Shown in pieces: positions 8,202 to 17,044 of a stretch of 33,880 bases of DNA. The position numbers were made by a program, and so were the translations under genes. Position 1 is the first letter of the stretch. The number at the start of each line of letters is the position of its first letter. Origin of the DNA: Holosporaceae bacterium (lineage in GTDB: Bacteria > Pseudomonadota > Alphaproteobacteria > UBA3830); the NCBI GenBank assembly GCA_031283965.1, contig JAITAU010000059.1, forward strand, positions 1 through 33,880. Reading direction: 5' to 3'. Below the pieces are notes generated by a model. It had not been told where the DNA came from, ran no database searches, and saw only the letters and a list, made by a program, of their open reading frames with translations.

Positions 8202-10573
8202 TTGGTCCGTAATTCCCCGCCAACGGAAGCGACGTGGGCGATGATCTTATCCGAAACTTCTGCCGCTTCGTCCTCGGTCAGCGTTCGGTCAGCCACCTCC
8301 AGCACCACGGCGATTCCCAATGAATTTTGTAATTCGCTCACGCTGTAGCAGTCAAAGACGTCCACATTCGATATCCGCTGGTCCAACTTGTAGACGGCGG
8401 CAACGACGTTGCCGATGGCCACCTTTGCGTCAAACACGAAAGAGAAGTCTCGGTTAATTTTCGGAAAAACCTTGGAGGCATAGCTGTTTCTTGCGCTCTT
8501 GCTGTACAACAGTGACGAACACAGCAGCTCGAAACAAACAACTTTTTCCCCCATGCCGAATATTTTGTTGATCTTCGGATGCAGTTCGCCGAAGTAGCCA
8601 AACTTCCGCCGCCCTAGAACGAGTGCTCCACTGCGTGAGGGGTGATAGTAGCTCGGAGCCGGAAATTCCATCAGGACATTTTTGGATTTTACTCCAAAAT
8701 ACTCCAGTAGAGCCAGAAGATCAGATTTTACATCGAATACGTCGACGGAGCGCGTCTTCTGTAGCCAATTGCGCTCGTGGGCCAGACCTGCCCGCAGTCC
8801 GGATATGTGCAGTTCCTGCTTGCCGTCGCCCTGGAACACATTACCTGATTCGCATATCTCAACGCCGGATCTGCCGTAGTTCAAGGAGCGCTTTGCCGTC
8901 AGCAGGAGATTAGGAATCAGCGAAGGCCTCAGCACGTCCAGATCGACGCTGATGGGATTAATTAGATTTATGAGGGCGTTATCTTCACTAAAAACCTCTG
9001 CATGCTCGCCATTCATGAAGGAATAGGTGACGACTTCGGATAGTCCGCAGGAGGCCAGAAGCCGCATGGCTGCGGTTACCAATTTTTTCTCGCTGAGGAT
9101 TTTGTCCGTCCCGACGGCCACGTTCTCTATTCTTTGGGAGGGAATTTGATCATAACCGACGATGCGGAGGATTTCCTCAATTAAATCCTCCTCAAGAGCG
9201 ATGTCGGATCGCCAGCTGGGGACGGCGCAGGTGATCTTATCTTCATCGGAGCTGATTTCTATCAATCCAAGGTTCGCAAGGATTGCTTTTGCCATGTTCC
9301 AATCGACTTCTCCGCAGCCGACGGCCAACAGCTTCTCCCTTCTCAAAGTAACCGACGGCTTGGGTTCAGGTTCGTCTCCGACCACCATGACGGCACTGGC
9401 TTCTCCGCCGCAGTGGTCCAAAATCAATCGTGTGATGGTTTCGAGACCTGGAACGCAGAAACTTCGATCTACACCGCGCTCGAACATCGAACGGGAATCG
9501 CTAATGAGATTGAGAAAAGAGCCGGTTTTAGAGACGAAAACCGGATCAAACAGCGCAGATTCCAGCAGAATATCGGTGGTATTCTCGTCGCAGGCGGCTT
9601 CGGCGCTCCCCATCACCCCCATCAGGCACAGTGTGGATCGCGAATCGGCGCACACCAGCATGTCGTCCCGCAGTTCATGGGTCGCTCCCTTGAGGTCGAC
9701 GAATTTTTCCTGGTTTTTTGCGAATCTGACCGAGAGACCGCCGTTAATTTTTCCCAGATCGTAGATGTGCAACGGCCGGCCGGAGTCCAGCATGAACCAA
9801 TTGGCCAGATCGACGACAGCTGAGATGCTTTTCATGCCGGCAGACTGCAGCAGCGACCTGACCCACTCTGGACTCTCCCCATTTCGAATGTTACGGATAA
9901 CGCGAAAGGCCAAAACGGGGGCGTATTGTTCACAGGCCTCGCTGCGATCGCAGTCAATCTTCAGCGGAAACTTAAAGGCGCTATCCACAACAATCTTTTT
10001 GGCCTCGATGAAGGAGCCAACGCCGGACGCCGCTAGATCTCGGGCTATGCCCTTCACCGAGAGGCAATCTCCACGATTGGGTGTGACGGATACGTCGATT
10101 ATGCCGCCATCGTAGCCCAGCGCGTCGCCGACAGGAGTGGACAGATCAACGTCGTCTCCCACGTCGACGATGCCGTTTTTCTCCGCCGACAGCGCCAACT
10201 CCGCTGGCGAGCACATCATACCCTCGCTCTCAATGCCCCTGATTTTGCTCCTCTTCAGCACTTCTCCGGACGCCGGAACGACGGCGCCAGGCATGGCCAG
10301 CACGGACTTGAGTCCCACACGCACGTTTTTTGCTCCGCAGACGATGCGCATAGTGGCACCATCATCGTCTCGGACGATGCAGACGTTCAACGTGTCAGCG
10401 TTGGGGTGCTTCTCAACGGAATCTATGCGAACCAACTTGAATTTTTTGAAAATCTCCGCCGGATCCTGGAGATTCTCCACCTCCAAACCGATGGCCGTCA
10501 GACGATCGGCCACCTGACGTAGGCTGAAACTCGTGACCAGATGCCGCCTCAGCCAATTGAATGAAAAACGCAT
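8198..10573 (-). CDS. pheT: Phenylalanyl-tRNA synthetase beta subunit
   Basis: PheT pairs with PheS as an (alpha-beta)2 enzyme that charges tRNA-Phe; the beta subunit binds tRNA and edits mischarged tyrosine. The product has 791 residues, as usual. The domains run in order: N-terminal module and EMAP-type tRNA-binding fold (about 40-150, with [10 protein letters not shown] near 78), B3/B4 editing domain (about 210-370), B5 domain (about 400-470), catalytic-like core, and C-terminal anticodon-binding FDX-ACB domain (about 698-790). ATG 10573 has the Shine-Dalgarno GGGGA seven bases upstream and lies 14 bases after pheS. It overlaps lepA by four bases. Confidence 0.97.
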   Translation of the reverse strand: MRFSFNWLRRHLVTSFSLRQVADRLTAIGLEVENLQDPAEIFKKFKLVRIDSVEKHPNADTLNVCIVRDDDGATMRIVCGAKNVRVGLKSVLAMPGAVVPASGEVLKRSKIRGIESEGMMCSPAELALSAEKNGIVDVGDDVDLSTPVGDALGYDGGIIDVSVTPNRGDCLSVKGIARDLAASGVGSFIEAKKIVVDSAFKFPLKIDCDRSEACEQYAPVLAFRVIRNIRNGESPEWVRSLLQSAGMKSISAVVDLANWFMLDSGRPLHIYDLGKINGGLSVRFAKNQEKFVDLKGATHELRDDMLVCADSRSTLCLMGVMGSAEAACDENTTDILLESALFDPVFVSKTGSFLNLISDSRSMFERGVDRSFCVPGLETITRLILDHCGGEASAVMVVGDEPEPKPSVTLRREKLLAVGCGEVDWNMAKAILANLGLIEISSDEDKITCAVPSWRSDIALEEDLIEEILRIVGYDQIPSQRIENVAVGTDKILSEKKLVTAAMRLLASCGLSEVVTYSFMNGEHAEVFSEDNALINLINPISVDLDVLRPSLIPNLLLTAKRSLNYGRSGVEICESGNVFQGDGKQELHISGLRAGLAHERNWLQKTRSVDVFDVKSDLLALLEYFGVKSKNVLMEFPAPSYYHPSRSGALVLGRRKFGYFGELHPKINKIFGMGEKVVCFELLCSSLLYSKSARNSYASKVFPKINRDFSFVFDAKVAIGNVVAAVYKLDQRISNVDVFDCYSVSELQNSLGIAVVLEVADRTLTEDEAAEVSDKIIAHVASVGGELRTK

Positions 10574-10587
10574 TCGATTTCCCCTAT

Positions 10588-11640
10588 TTAAACGGTCACA
10601 TGACAGAATCCGTAGGTATTCCGCCAGCGTTCGTTGGACTCGAAGTACTCTCGCAGATCAGAAATGCCGTATTTCAGCGAAGTCAGCCGATCTATGCCGA
10701 ATGCGAAGGCTATTCCCTGATAGCGGAGAGTGTCTACGTTGCCGTTTCGCAGCACATTCGGATGGACCACACCGCAGCCGGCGACCTCTAGCCAACGATC
10801 TCCAGTGCCGAACACCATCTTTCCGTTCACAATGTCGTAGTTTACGTCCACCTCCGCCGACGGCTCCGTGAAGGGGAAGAAACTGGGCCGCAACCTCAGG
10901 CTCAGATGCTTCACCCCGAAGAATTTCTTGAGGAAATCCGTCATAAGCCACTTGAGGTGGCCAAACCCGACCTTTTCGTCCACCATCAGCCCCTCGACCT
11001 GGTTGAACATCGGCGTATGGGTGGCGTCGCAGTCATTCCGGTAGACCCGTCCTATGGAGAAAAATCGATACGGAGGCGTGTTGGCGAGCATGGCGTGGAT
11101 CTGGATGGGAGAGGTGTGGGTGCGCAGCAGCCGTCGCCCACACTCTCCGGCAGCTATCTGCAGATAGAAGGTGTCGTGCATGGCGCGGGCCGGATGATGC
11201 TCCGGCATGTTGAGCGCGGTAAAATTAAAATACTCGGTCTCTATATCTTCGCCGTCCGCGAGAACGAAGCCATAGGAGGACATGATGTCTGCGATCTCCT
11301 CCGAAACCTTGGTCAGCGGATGAATCTTTCCGAAAGATCTCGGACGGGCCGGCCGCGATGCGTCAACAAACTCGGAAACCAGTCGCTCGCTGATCTCGGC
11401 ACTCTCCAGTTCGCAGCGACGTTGGTCCAGCGCTTTAATGACATTATCTTTTATGGAGTTAATTTCTGAGCCGACTCGCCGTCGCTGATCCGGTTCCATC
11501 TCCCTCAATTTTTCTATCACCTGGGTGATCTTCCCATTTTTACCGAGAATGGCGTTCCGAAGGGTCTCCACCCGTTTCAGACTGTCGCATCTGGCGATTT
11601 CTGAGAGACAGGCGGCCAGCAGCGTCCCCAATTCTTGCAT
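10588..11640 (-). CDS. pheS: Phenylalanyl-tRNA synthetase alpha subunit
   Basis: PheS is the catalytic subunit that activates phenylalanine and transfers it to tRNA-Phe. I chose ATG 11640 because TGAGG sits six bases upstream and the resulting 350-residue protein starts as the family does (MQEL...). A longer frame reaches 11685. The N-terminal coiled-coil tRNA-binding arm spans about 1-85. Class II motifs are visible: RTHTS (173-177), motif 2 GRVYRND (197-203), RPSFFPFTEPSAE (251-263) and motif 3 GIAFAFGIDRL (309-319). A plausible extended -10 promoter lies just upstream. No phenylalanine-codon leader peptide or attenuator is evident. Confidence 0.95.
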   Translation of the reverse strand: MQELGTLLAACLSEIARCDSLKRVETLRNAILGKNGKITQVIEKLREMEPDQRRRVGSEINSIKDNVIKALDQRRCELESAEISERLVSEFVDASRPARPRSFGKIHPLTKVSEEIADIMSSYGFVLADGEDIETEYFNFTALNMPEHHPARAMHDTFYLQIAAGECGRRLLRTHTSPIQIHAMLANTPPYRFFSIGRVYRNDCDATHTPMFNQVEGLMVDEKVGFGHLKWLMTDFLKKFFGVKHLSLRLRPSFFPFTEPSAEVDVNYDIVNGKMVFGTGDRWLEVAGCGVVHPNVLRNGNVDTLRYQGIAFAFGIDRLTSLKYGISDLREYFESNERWRNTYGFCHVTV

Positions 11641-11675
11641 AGACAACCTCATTTTTGCGAAAGGCGAACGGCGCA

Positions 11676-11704
11676 AGTGTAACAAATGGAACAGCTGAAA
11701 AAAA
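11676..11704 (-). promoter_or_regulatory. Candidate pheS promoter
   Basis: On the minus strand an extended -10, TG-T-TACACT (hexamer 11676-11681), lies 17 bases downstream of a T-run -35 (11699-11704). The -35 is a poor match to consensus, so the TG extension would have to carry recognition. The predicted transcript would start about 30 bases before the pheS ATG, leaving room only for the Shine-Dalgarno. Confidence 0.3.
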
Positions 11705-11747
11705 GCGCCATCTCGACGTACAGAAATAAAACGCCGCCACCTCTAGA

Positions 11748-12072
11748 TCACTTAACATTTACTGCGGCCATAGTGGCGAGTCCTAAAGTTTTGTATTGAT
11801 TGGCTACATTGCGGGCTTTGTTTTTCAATCGGTCCCAAAAGTGTTCCATGGGATTGAGAACCGGCGAGTAAGACTGAAAAAAGCAACCTGTAGTTTGTAT
11901 TTTCAATGAGTTTTCCAGTCTTAGTGGATTATGAAATCTCGCATTATCAAGCACGATGACGCTTCCGCCAGGCAATCGTGGAATCGACACATTCTTTACC
12001 AAAGTTTCAGCAACTTCGACGTCATGGCTGCATTGATATTACATTTCTGCCAATTTGAAATGAGGTTTTGGC
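11748..12072 (-). pseudogene. IS630-type transposase remnant (C-terminal fragment)
   Basis: The visible frame (11748-12002, 84 residues) shows the end of an IS630/Tc1-type DDE transposase. VIVLDNARFHN holds the second catalytic Asp, and SPVLNPMEHFWDRLKNKAR holds the final Asp/Glu region with the family phrase NPxEHFW. The N-terminal two thirds, including the first catalytic Asp, are missing. Upstream of 12002 the frame hits a stop within about 45 bases. The alternative frame there reads CNINAAMTSKLLKLW, so a frameshift may separate two pieces. The fragment abuts the stop codon of the LpxI-LpxB gene at 12073. No terminal inverted repeats were found. It cannot be active. Confidence 0.75.
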
Positions 12073-14058
12073 TCAATATACCGCATTGCCATTTGTGGAG
12101 GAAAACCGCAGGATTTCATCGGCAGCTGAGACATGAGGAGCCTTCAGCATTTCTATCGCCTCAGTCAGCGCCTTTTTCTGGTTCATTGATTCATCGGGAT
12201 TAAGTAATCTCGTCGCCCATTGAAAAATGTTGTCGGCGGTACAGTTACTTTGCAGCAGCTCCGGCACAGCATTTCGTCCGGTGAGAATGTTCACCAGACA
12301 GACGTATTGTGTTCTGATCAGCAACCTCAACATCAGAGATGTGAATGGGGAGGTTTGATAGATCGCCACCATCGGAACGCCAGCCCTCGCCAGCTCCAGC
12401 GTTACGGTTCCGGAGGCTGCCACCGCCAGATGGGAGGAATAGTAGGCCAAGATCTTCTGGGATTTCTGAGGCAATATGACGGGTTTTTGCTCCCACTCTG
12501 CCACTCCATTCTCCACCAGTGGTATCAAATCCTCGACGGTGGGGATAAGGAAGCGCGCGTTGCCGTATTCCCGAACCATCCGTCGGGAAAATTCCCCCAA
12601 TAGTGGAAGATGTCGCTTGATTTCCGAAGGTCTGCTACCTGGAAGCAGCGTCACGATTTTACAGTCGTCATGATCCTGAATGTTGCAGAACAGCCGCAGA
12701 AAATTCCTGATATTTTGGTCGTTGGGCCTTTCGAAATCCGGGTCCGTAACCACCGGATGCCCTACGAAAACGGTTTTTAGACCATATCTGCCAAGCAATT
12801 TCTCCTCGAATGGCAACAGCACCAGCAATTTATCGATGAATTTATGCAGCGACTTCGCCCGCCACGGCCTCCAGGCCCAAACCGGCGGAGCAACGTAGTG
12901 TACCACGGGAATTTTATGGTTTCTTCCCTTGATTCTTTTATCAATGCGATGGGTGAAGCCGGAGGAATCTATTGTGACCAGGACGTCAGGCTGATATTCC
13001 AGGATTGCCTCCACCGTTTTGTTCAGGAGCCGCCACACATGGAGAATCTTCCCCAGCACTTCGAAAATCCCGATGATGGATAGCTCTTTGATGGAGAACA
13101 ACTTTTTCAGTCCGGCGTTTTCCATGCATCGACCTCCTACGCCGTAGAATTCCACTCTTCCGCCTGACGTTTTTAGGATGTCCTCCATTAGTCTTCCGCC
13201 AAGATAATCTCCGGAGGCCTCCCCCGCAACGAGAAAAATCTTTATTTTTGAAGCTCTTACCCCCATAAGGAACATTCCCAATTGGTCGGCGCGGTCGATT
13301 AGGGCTTGCCGATCCACGACAATGCAGCGGCCGCTCTCTACCGCCAGACCGTCGAAGCCGTTTTCCTTAAGTTTCTCGATAGTTTCTACGCCGACGACTG
13401 GAAGATCCAGGCGGTGATCCTGCTGTGGTTTGGACATTTTCACCAGCACTCCGCCGCTGGTAGTTTTTCTAGATTGGGCGCAATTTTCTATCAGAAAATC
13501 AGTGCCGCTTGCGGCTTCAGTTCCCAAGATTTCTCCATAGCAGACGGCCACCGACTGGCCCAGATCGTTCGCCCCCAGCCTCATGGCGGCTTCGACGCCA
13601 ATTTGGACGTCCAGCAGCTGCGACGCTGATGGTTTTCTTCGAGAAAAAAACCCTTCCGACAGAAAAATATCCTCCAGGAGATCCGTGCCGGAGATTATCT
13701 CGAAGCCCTCATGCGCCAGGAGGTTCGAGACAGCGCGCAGCAAAATATCATCGCCGGCGAAGATGGCCTTTCCGAGGCTTAAAATCCACCGGGCGCCGGT
13801 TTCGTCGAGAAGTAACTCATTGAATTTGGGGCGTTTCACCCGCCCGGCGAAGATGATTTTTTCCACTTTGTTTCTGTGGAAGAAGTCGATGGCCTTCCCG
13901 ATTTCACCAAAATTTACGGGCATTTTTTCAGAGGCCGGCCAGCCGTCCGGATGGCAGAAACCCTCCAGCAACAGCAGACAGAAATCCATCCTCTTACGGA
14001 CGCAAGCCTCAGCCACCAGGCGCGGATAATCGCCGCCTCCGCATATGATACCGATCAT
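12073..14058 (-). CDS. lpxI-lpxB: LpxI-LpxB fusion: UDP-2,3-diacylglucosamine hydrolase joined to lipid A disaccharide synthase
   Basis: The single 661-residue frame holds two consecutive lipid A enzymes. Residues 1 to about 264 are LpxI (DUF1009 family), starting MIGIICGGGDYPRL. They end with the LpxI pattern LPVVGVETIEKL and RCIVVDRQALIDRADQLG. LpxI hydrolyses UDP-2,3-diacylglucosamine to lipid X. From about residue 271, KIFLVAGEASGDYLGG begins a full-length LpxB (about 390 residues), which condenses lipid X with UDP-2,3-diacylglucosamine. LPGSR and AASGTVTLELA are typical LpxB segments. The linker is only a few residues (MGVRAS). A GGGGG run (13260-13264 on plus) lies exactly at the joint. 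ATG 14058 overlaps the lpxA stop as ATGA, and the lpxA-lpxI-lpxB order is standard when the genes are separate. Substrate channelling is inferred. Confidence 0.92.
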   Translation of the reverse strand: MIGIICGGGDYPRLVAEACVRKRMDFCLLLLEGFCHPDGWPASEKMPVNFGEIGKAIDFFHRNKVEKIIFAGRVKRPKFNELLLDETGARWILSLGKAIFAGDDILLRAVSNLLAHEGFEIISGTDLLEDIFLSEGFFSRRKPSASQLLDVQIGVEAAMRLGANDLGQSVAVCYGEILGTEAASGTDFLIENCAQSRKTTSGGVLVKMSKPQQDHRLDLPVVGVETIEKLKENGFDGLAVESGRCIVVDRQALIDRADQLGMFLMGVRASKIKIFLVAGEASGDYLGGRLMEDILKTSGGRVEFYGVGGRCMENAGLKKLFSIKELSIIGIFEVLGKILHVWRLLNKTVEAILEYQPDVLVTIDSSGFTHRIDKRIKGRNHKIPVVHYVAPPVWAWRPWRAKSLHKFIDKLLVLLPFEEKLLGRYGLKTVFVGHPVVTDPDFERPNDQNIRNFLRLFCNIQDHDDCKIVTLLPGSRPSEIKRHLPLLGEFSRRMVREYGNARFLIPTVEDLIPLVENGVAEWEQKPVILPQKSQKILAYYSSHLAVAASGTVTLELARAGVPMVAIYQTSPFTSLMLRLLIRTQYVCLVNILTGRNAVPELLQSNCTADNIFQWATRLLNPDESMNQKKALTEAIEMLKAPHVSAADEILRFSSTNGNAVY

Positions 14059-14843
14059 CGACGGCCTTCAGGGAGGCAGAAGGAGCGTTCGGTGTTCGCC
14101 CTCATGAAGCTGATCAGATGATGAACGCAATTCATGTGGGGAATGGCTTCATCCACTGCGTTTAAATTGTCGTGGATGGTGCCATTGCCGGAAAAAATAG
14201 CGTCGTAGGCTTTACATAGGGCGGAGATTTCAGCTCTATCCACTTCAGCACGCTTCAAACCAATGATGTTCAGACCGTATAGGTGTGCTCGTTCTCCCTT
14301 CACGGCTCCGTAGGGGATGACGTCCCGCTCCACGCCGGACATGCCGCCGACGATGGCGTTGCGACCGATGCGCACATGTTGATGGACCGCCGAAAGGCCG
14401 CCGATTATCACGTTGTCCTCGATTTTCACATGTCCACCCAGAGTGGCGTTGTTGCCCATGATCACATTGCTGCCGATAACGCAGTCGTGGGCCACATGTA
14501 CTCCAACCATGAACAGATTGTTGTCTCCAACGACGGTTTTCATGGCGCCACCGGCAGTTCCCGGATGCATGGTGACGTGTTCCCTGATGGAATTGCGGCA
14601 GCCGATGATCAACTGAGACTTTTCGCCTTCATATTTCAAGTCCTGAGGGCAAAAACCTATGGCGGCGAATGGAAATATCTTTGTCCCTTCTCCAACGACG
14701 GTGTGTCCCTCTAGGCAGACGTGGGAGGCGATTTCAACGTCATCCAGCAGTACCACATTTTCTCCCACAACGGAATAGGCGCCGATCTTTACGTTCTTGC
14801 CGATTTTCACAGATGGAGCAACGATGGCCGTTTGGTGTATCAT
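14055..14843 (-). CDS. lpxA: UDP-N-acetylglucosamine O-acyltransferase LpxA
   Basis: LpxA transfers a hydroxyacyl chain from acyl carrier protein to UDP-GlcNAc, the first step of lipid A synthesis. The 262 residues show a left-handed beta helix of hexapeptide repeats (about 1-185) followed by a helical C-terminal domain. The catalytic His is in GVHVAHDC (His119, matching His125 of E. coli). GFCPQDLKY (63-71) and GCRNSIREHVTMHPGT (81-96) are conserved LpxA segments. ATG 14843 has TAGGAG seven bases upstream. It sits eight bases after fabZ and overlaps the lpxI-lpxB fusion by ATGA. Confidence 0.97.
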   Translation of the reverse strand: MIHQTAIVAPSVKIGKNVKIGAYSVVGENVVLLDDVEIASHVCLEGHTVVGEGTKIFPFAAIGFCPQDLKYEGEKSQLIIGCRNSIREHVTMHPGTAGGAMKTVVGDNNLFMVGVHVAHDCVIGSNVIMGNNATLGGHVKIEDNVIIGGLSAVHQHVRIGRNAIVGGMSGVERDVIPYGAVKGERAHLYGLNIIGLKRAEVDRAEISALCKAYDAIFSGNGTIHDNLNAVDEAIPHMNCVHHLISFMRANTERSFCLPEGRR

Positions 14844-14851
14844 TTCTGCTC

Positions 14852-15328
14852 CTACGACACCACCACCATGGCGGTGAAAGTTGCTTCCGCCACCAGCGAC
14901 TGATCAACGTAGGCTTTTCCGGTGAAGCGCCACACATTCTCCCGACAGCGGTCTTTTTTCACGTAGAGGCGCAGGACGTCACCAGGTTCCACCAGTCGAC
15001 GGAATCTCACATTATCCATGGACATGAAATAAACCAGGCCGTTTTTCTTCTCCAGATTCATGGTTTTCGAAACCACCACTGCGGCGGTTTGACCCATAGC
15101 CTCCACGATCATCACCCCTGGCATTATTGGTTTAGTGGGGAAGTGTCCCTGGAAGAAATACTCGTTGACCGTTACATTTTTTATGCCGACGGCGCCTTCT
15201 CCAGGCCGCAGCTCCTCGATGCGGTCTATCAGCAGCATGGGATAGCGGTGTGGCAGGTGGCATTTTATTTCGTTTATGTCCAGATTGATCGGAGCGTCCT
15301 CCAGGTTAGCTTGTAAGTTATGTTCCAT
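14852..15328 (-). CDS. fabZ: 3-hydroxyacyl-ACP dehydratase FabZ
   Basis: FabZ dehydrates 3-hydroxyacyl-ACP in fatty acid elongation and competes with LpxA and LpxD for the same hydroxyacyl-ACP, which explains the clustering. The 158-residue protein is a single hot-dog fold. Conserved parts are LPHRYPMLLIDRI (25-37), the catalytic His in GHFP (His62), and PGVMIVEAMGQ (70-80) with the catalytic Glu76. The start ATG 15328 has GGA seven bases upstream. It lies 12 bases downstream of lpxD, inside the minus-strand run of genes. Confidence 0.96.
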   Translation of the reverse strand: MEHNLQANLEDAPINLDINEIKCHLPHRYPMLLIDRIEELRPGEGAVGIKNVTVNEYFFQGHFPTKPIMPGVMIVEAMGQTAAVVVSKTMNLEKKNGLVYFMSMDNVRFRRLVEPGDVLRLYVKKDRCRENVWRFTGKAYVDQSLVAEATFTAMVVVS

Positions 15329-15340
15329 GGTAAATTTCCG

Positions 15341-16363
15341 CTACTTTGTTTCCTTTTTTGCACTGACAGATTTTTTCAGAAACGCCACCTGTCTCTTCCA
15401 TGTCATGGCGTCGACGGCTGGAATGCCGCCAACGATTTCCCCGGCGTCGACGTTGGAAGCGACTCCGCTTTTGGCGGCGACAACAACCCGATCTCCGATC
15501 TCCAGATGGCCAACGACCCCCACCTGACCCGCTAACACTACGTCGTTGCCGATTCTGGCACTTCCGGCGATTCCCACCTGAGCCACGACGATGGTTCTTT
15601 CACCTATGACCACATTGTGGGCTATCTGCACCAAATTATCAATGATTGTGTCGCTGCCGATGACCGTATCTTCGATGCTGCCGCGGTCGATGGTGGTGTT
15701 GGCTCCGATGCGGACGCGATCGCCGATCATCACTCGCCCCAACTGCTTCACAAAAATCATTTCGCGGCCGGTTGGAATGATGCCGAAGCCGGATTCGCCG
15801 ATGCGGGCGCCGGAATTCACCAACACGTCTTTCCCCATGATGCAGTGGGAAATAGAGACGTTGTTGCAGATTTTACATCCGGAACCAATGCGACATCCTT
15901 TTTCGATGGTGGTGTTGGCTCCGATTGTTACTCGGTCGCCGATCTTCACATTTTCTCCAATCGACACGAAATTTCCGAGGAAACAATGGGCGCCGATCTC
16001 CGCCGTCTCGGAAATATGCGCGCCAGGGCAGATGGCTGGAGCAGGAGAATCTTCCGGATGCAAAACCTTCAGCGCCTTGGCGTAGCCGATGGTGGCGTTG
16101 GAATATACCAGACCGATAACGCCATTCGGCAGGTGTGAAAGATAAGCTTCGGTGAGAATTACGGCGCCGGCGCCGGTGTTTTTAAGGTCCTCCAGATATT
16201 TCTGGTTGCCGAAAAACGACAACTCTGTGCCGGTGGCAAGCTTCAGAGTGGCGACGCCGGAAATTACAAAATCCATCTCGCCAACAATCCGAAAACCACA
16301 GAGAACTGCCAGCTCGGAGATCTTAATTTTCCTGAATTCGTCGTAAAAATTCACGTCAATCAT
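15341..16363 (-). CDS. lpxD: UDP-3-O-acylglucosamine N-acyltransferase LpxD
   Basis: LpxD adds the N-linked hydroxyacyl chain in the third step of lipid A synthesis. The 340-residue protein has the N-terminal uridine-binding domain (about 1-100), then a long left-handed beta helix of hexapeptide repeats such as IGANTTIEKG and IGANTTIDRG. The catalytic His lies in QIAHNVVIG (His249). A C-terminal helix carries the sequence MTWKRQVAFLKK. ATG 16363 follows skp after 48 bases, the largest gap in this part of the operon. No promoter is evident in that gap. Confidence 0.97.
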   Translation of the reverse strand: MIDVNFYDEFRKIKISELAVLCGFRIVGEMDFVISGVATLKLATGTELSFFGNQKYLEDLKNTGAGAVILTEAYLSHLPNGVIGLVYSNATIGYAKALKVLHPEDSPAPAICPGAHISETAEIGAHCFLGNFVSIGENVKIGDRVTIGANTTIEKGCRIGSGCKICNNVSISHCIMGKDVLVNSGARIGESGFGIIPTGREMIFVKQLGRVMIGDRVRIGANTTIDRGSIEDTVIGSDTIIDNLVQIAHNVVIGERTIVVAQVGIAGSARIGNDVVLAGQVGVVGHLEIGDRVVVAAKSGVASNVDAGEIVGGIPAVDAMTWKRQVAFLKKSVSAKKETK

Positions 16364-16411
16364 GATTTTTCAAAGCTCTCGTCAATGTATAGGCCGCGCA
16401 CAAGCCGAAAC

Positions 16412-17044
16412 CTAGGCCGTCGCCGACTCTTCTCCCTCTTTCACTTCAACTTTTATCGGTGGGCAGCTCTTGTTTACATTCCGAATGACGTCATCGGTGA
16501 TATCAAGACAGGCGTCGCTGGCGTAGACGACGGCGTCGTGAGCAATGACGATCTTGATGTTCTTTTCGACGCAAATTTTTTCGATTATTTTCTTTATTTC
16601 GGCATCAAAAGACGCAATTGCAACCCGATAGGCCTTGGCAATATCGTATTTTTTCTGACGCACAAGATCGTAGAGGATGAGCTGCATGTCCTCTATCTTG
16701 CGGGCGTCGGAATCGGATTTTTTGTTGGTTTCCATGGACTTTATTTTCGATTCCAGATCCAGAAGATATTTCTTCGATTCATCATTTATGGCGGCCATTT
16801 GCTTATCGATGTCCTTGCCGACTTTAGAATCTGTCGCTACCTTTTTGATGTCCACAACGGCGATGGCGGATGAACAATTGGCGGCGGTGATGCTCTTGCC
16901 GACTTTAGAATCGGTCGCCATCTTTTTGACGCCCCCAACGGCGATGGCGGATGAACAATTGTCAACGGTGGAGCGAGCGACAGCAACCACGTCCGCCCCC
17001 AAGAGCAGAGACACGAGCGACGCCAATGGAAACAGAATCCGCAT
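16412..17044 (-). CDS. skp: OmpH/Skp-family periplasmic chaperone with duplicated N-terminal strand
   Basis: Skp holds unfolded outer-membrane proteins on their way to BamA, encoded just upstream. The 210-residue protein has a signal peptide (about 1-24, core LFPLASLVSLLLGA), a beta strand, a long charged coiled-coil region (about 80-145), and a returning strand IKIVIAHDAVVYA. A 22-residue segment after the signal peptide occurs twice (residues 29-50 and 56-77, 18 of 22 identical). The second copy, IAVVDIKKVATDSKVGKDI, looks like the normal family start. The bamA stop is followed directly by ATG 17044; GTG 17047 is an alternative start overlapping it. No strong Shine-Dalgarno is present, so coupling to bamA is likely. 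Confidence 0.85.
   Translation of the reverse strand: MRILFPLASLVSLLLGADVVAVARSTVDNCSSAIAVGGVKKMATDSKVGKSITAANCSSAIAVVDIKKVATDSKVGKDIDKQMAAINDESKKYLLDLESKIKSMETNKKSDSDARKIEDMQLILYDLVRQKKYDIAKAYRVAIASFDAEIKKIIEKICVEKNIKIVIAHDAVVYASDACLDITDDVIRNVNKSCPPIKVEVKEGEESATA
16814..16961 (-). repeat. In-frame tandem duplication within skp (67-bp units, 81-bp period)
   Basis: On the plus strand, CTTGCCGACTTTAGAATC begins at 16814 and recurs at 16895, and both copies end in GATGGCGGATGAACAATTG (at 16880 and 16961). The period of 81 bases is 27 codons, so the frame is kept. A handful of differences, several of them changing amino acids, show the duplication is not brand new. Confidence 0.85.

Noticed and set aside
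13250-13275. Reading the LpxI-LpxB gene as two genes split by a frameshift at the G run
   Set aside because: The sequence as given is a continuous frame. Removing one G gives LpxI a stop but leaves LpxB without a usable start in its frame. Read errors cannot be excluded.
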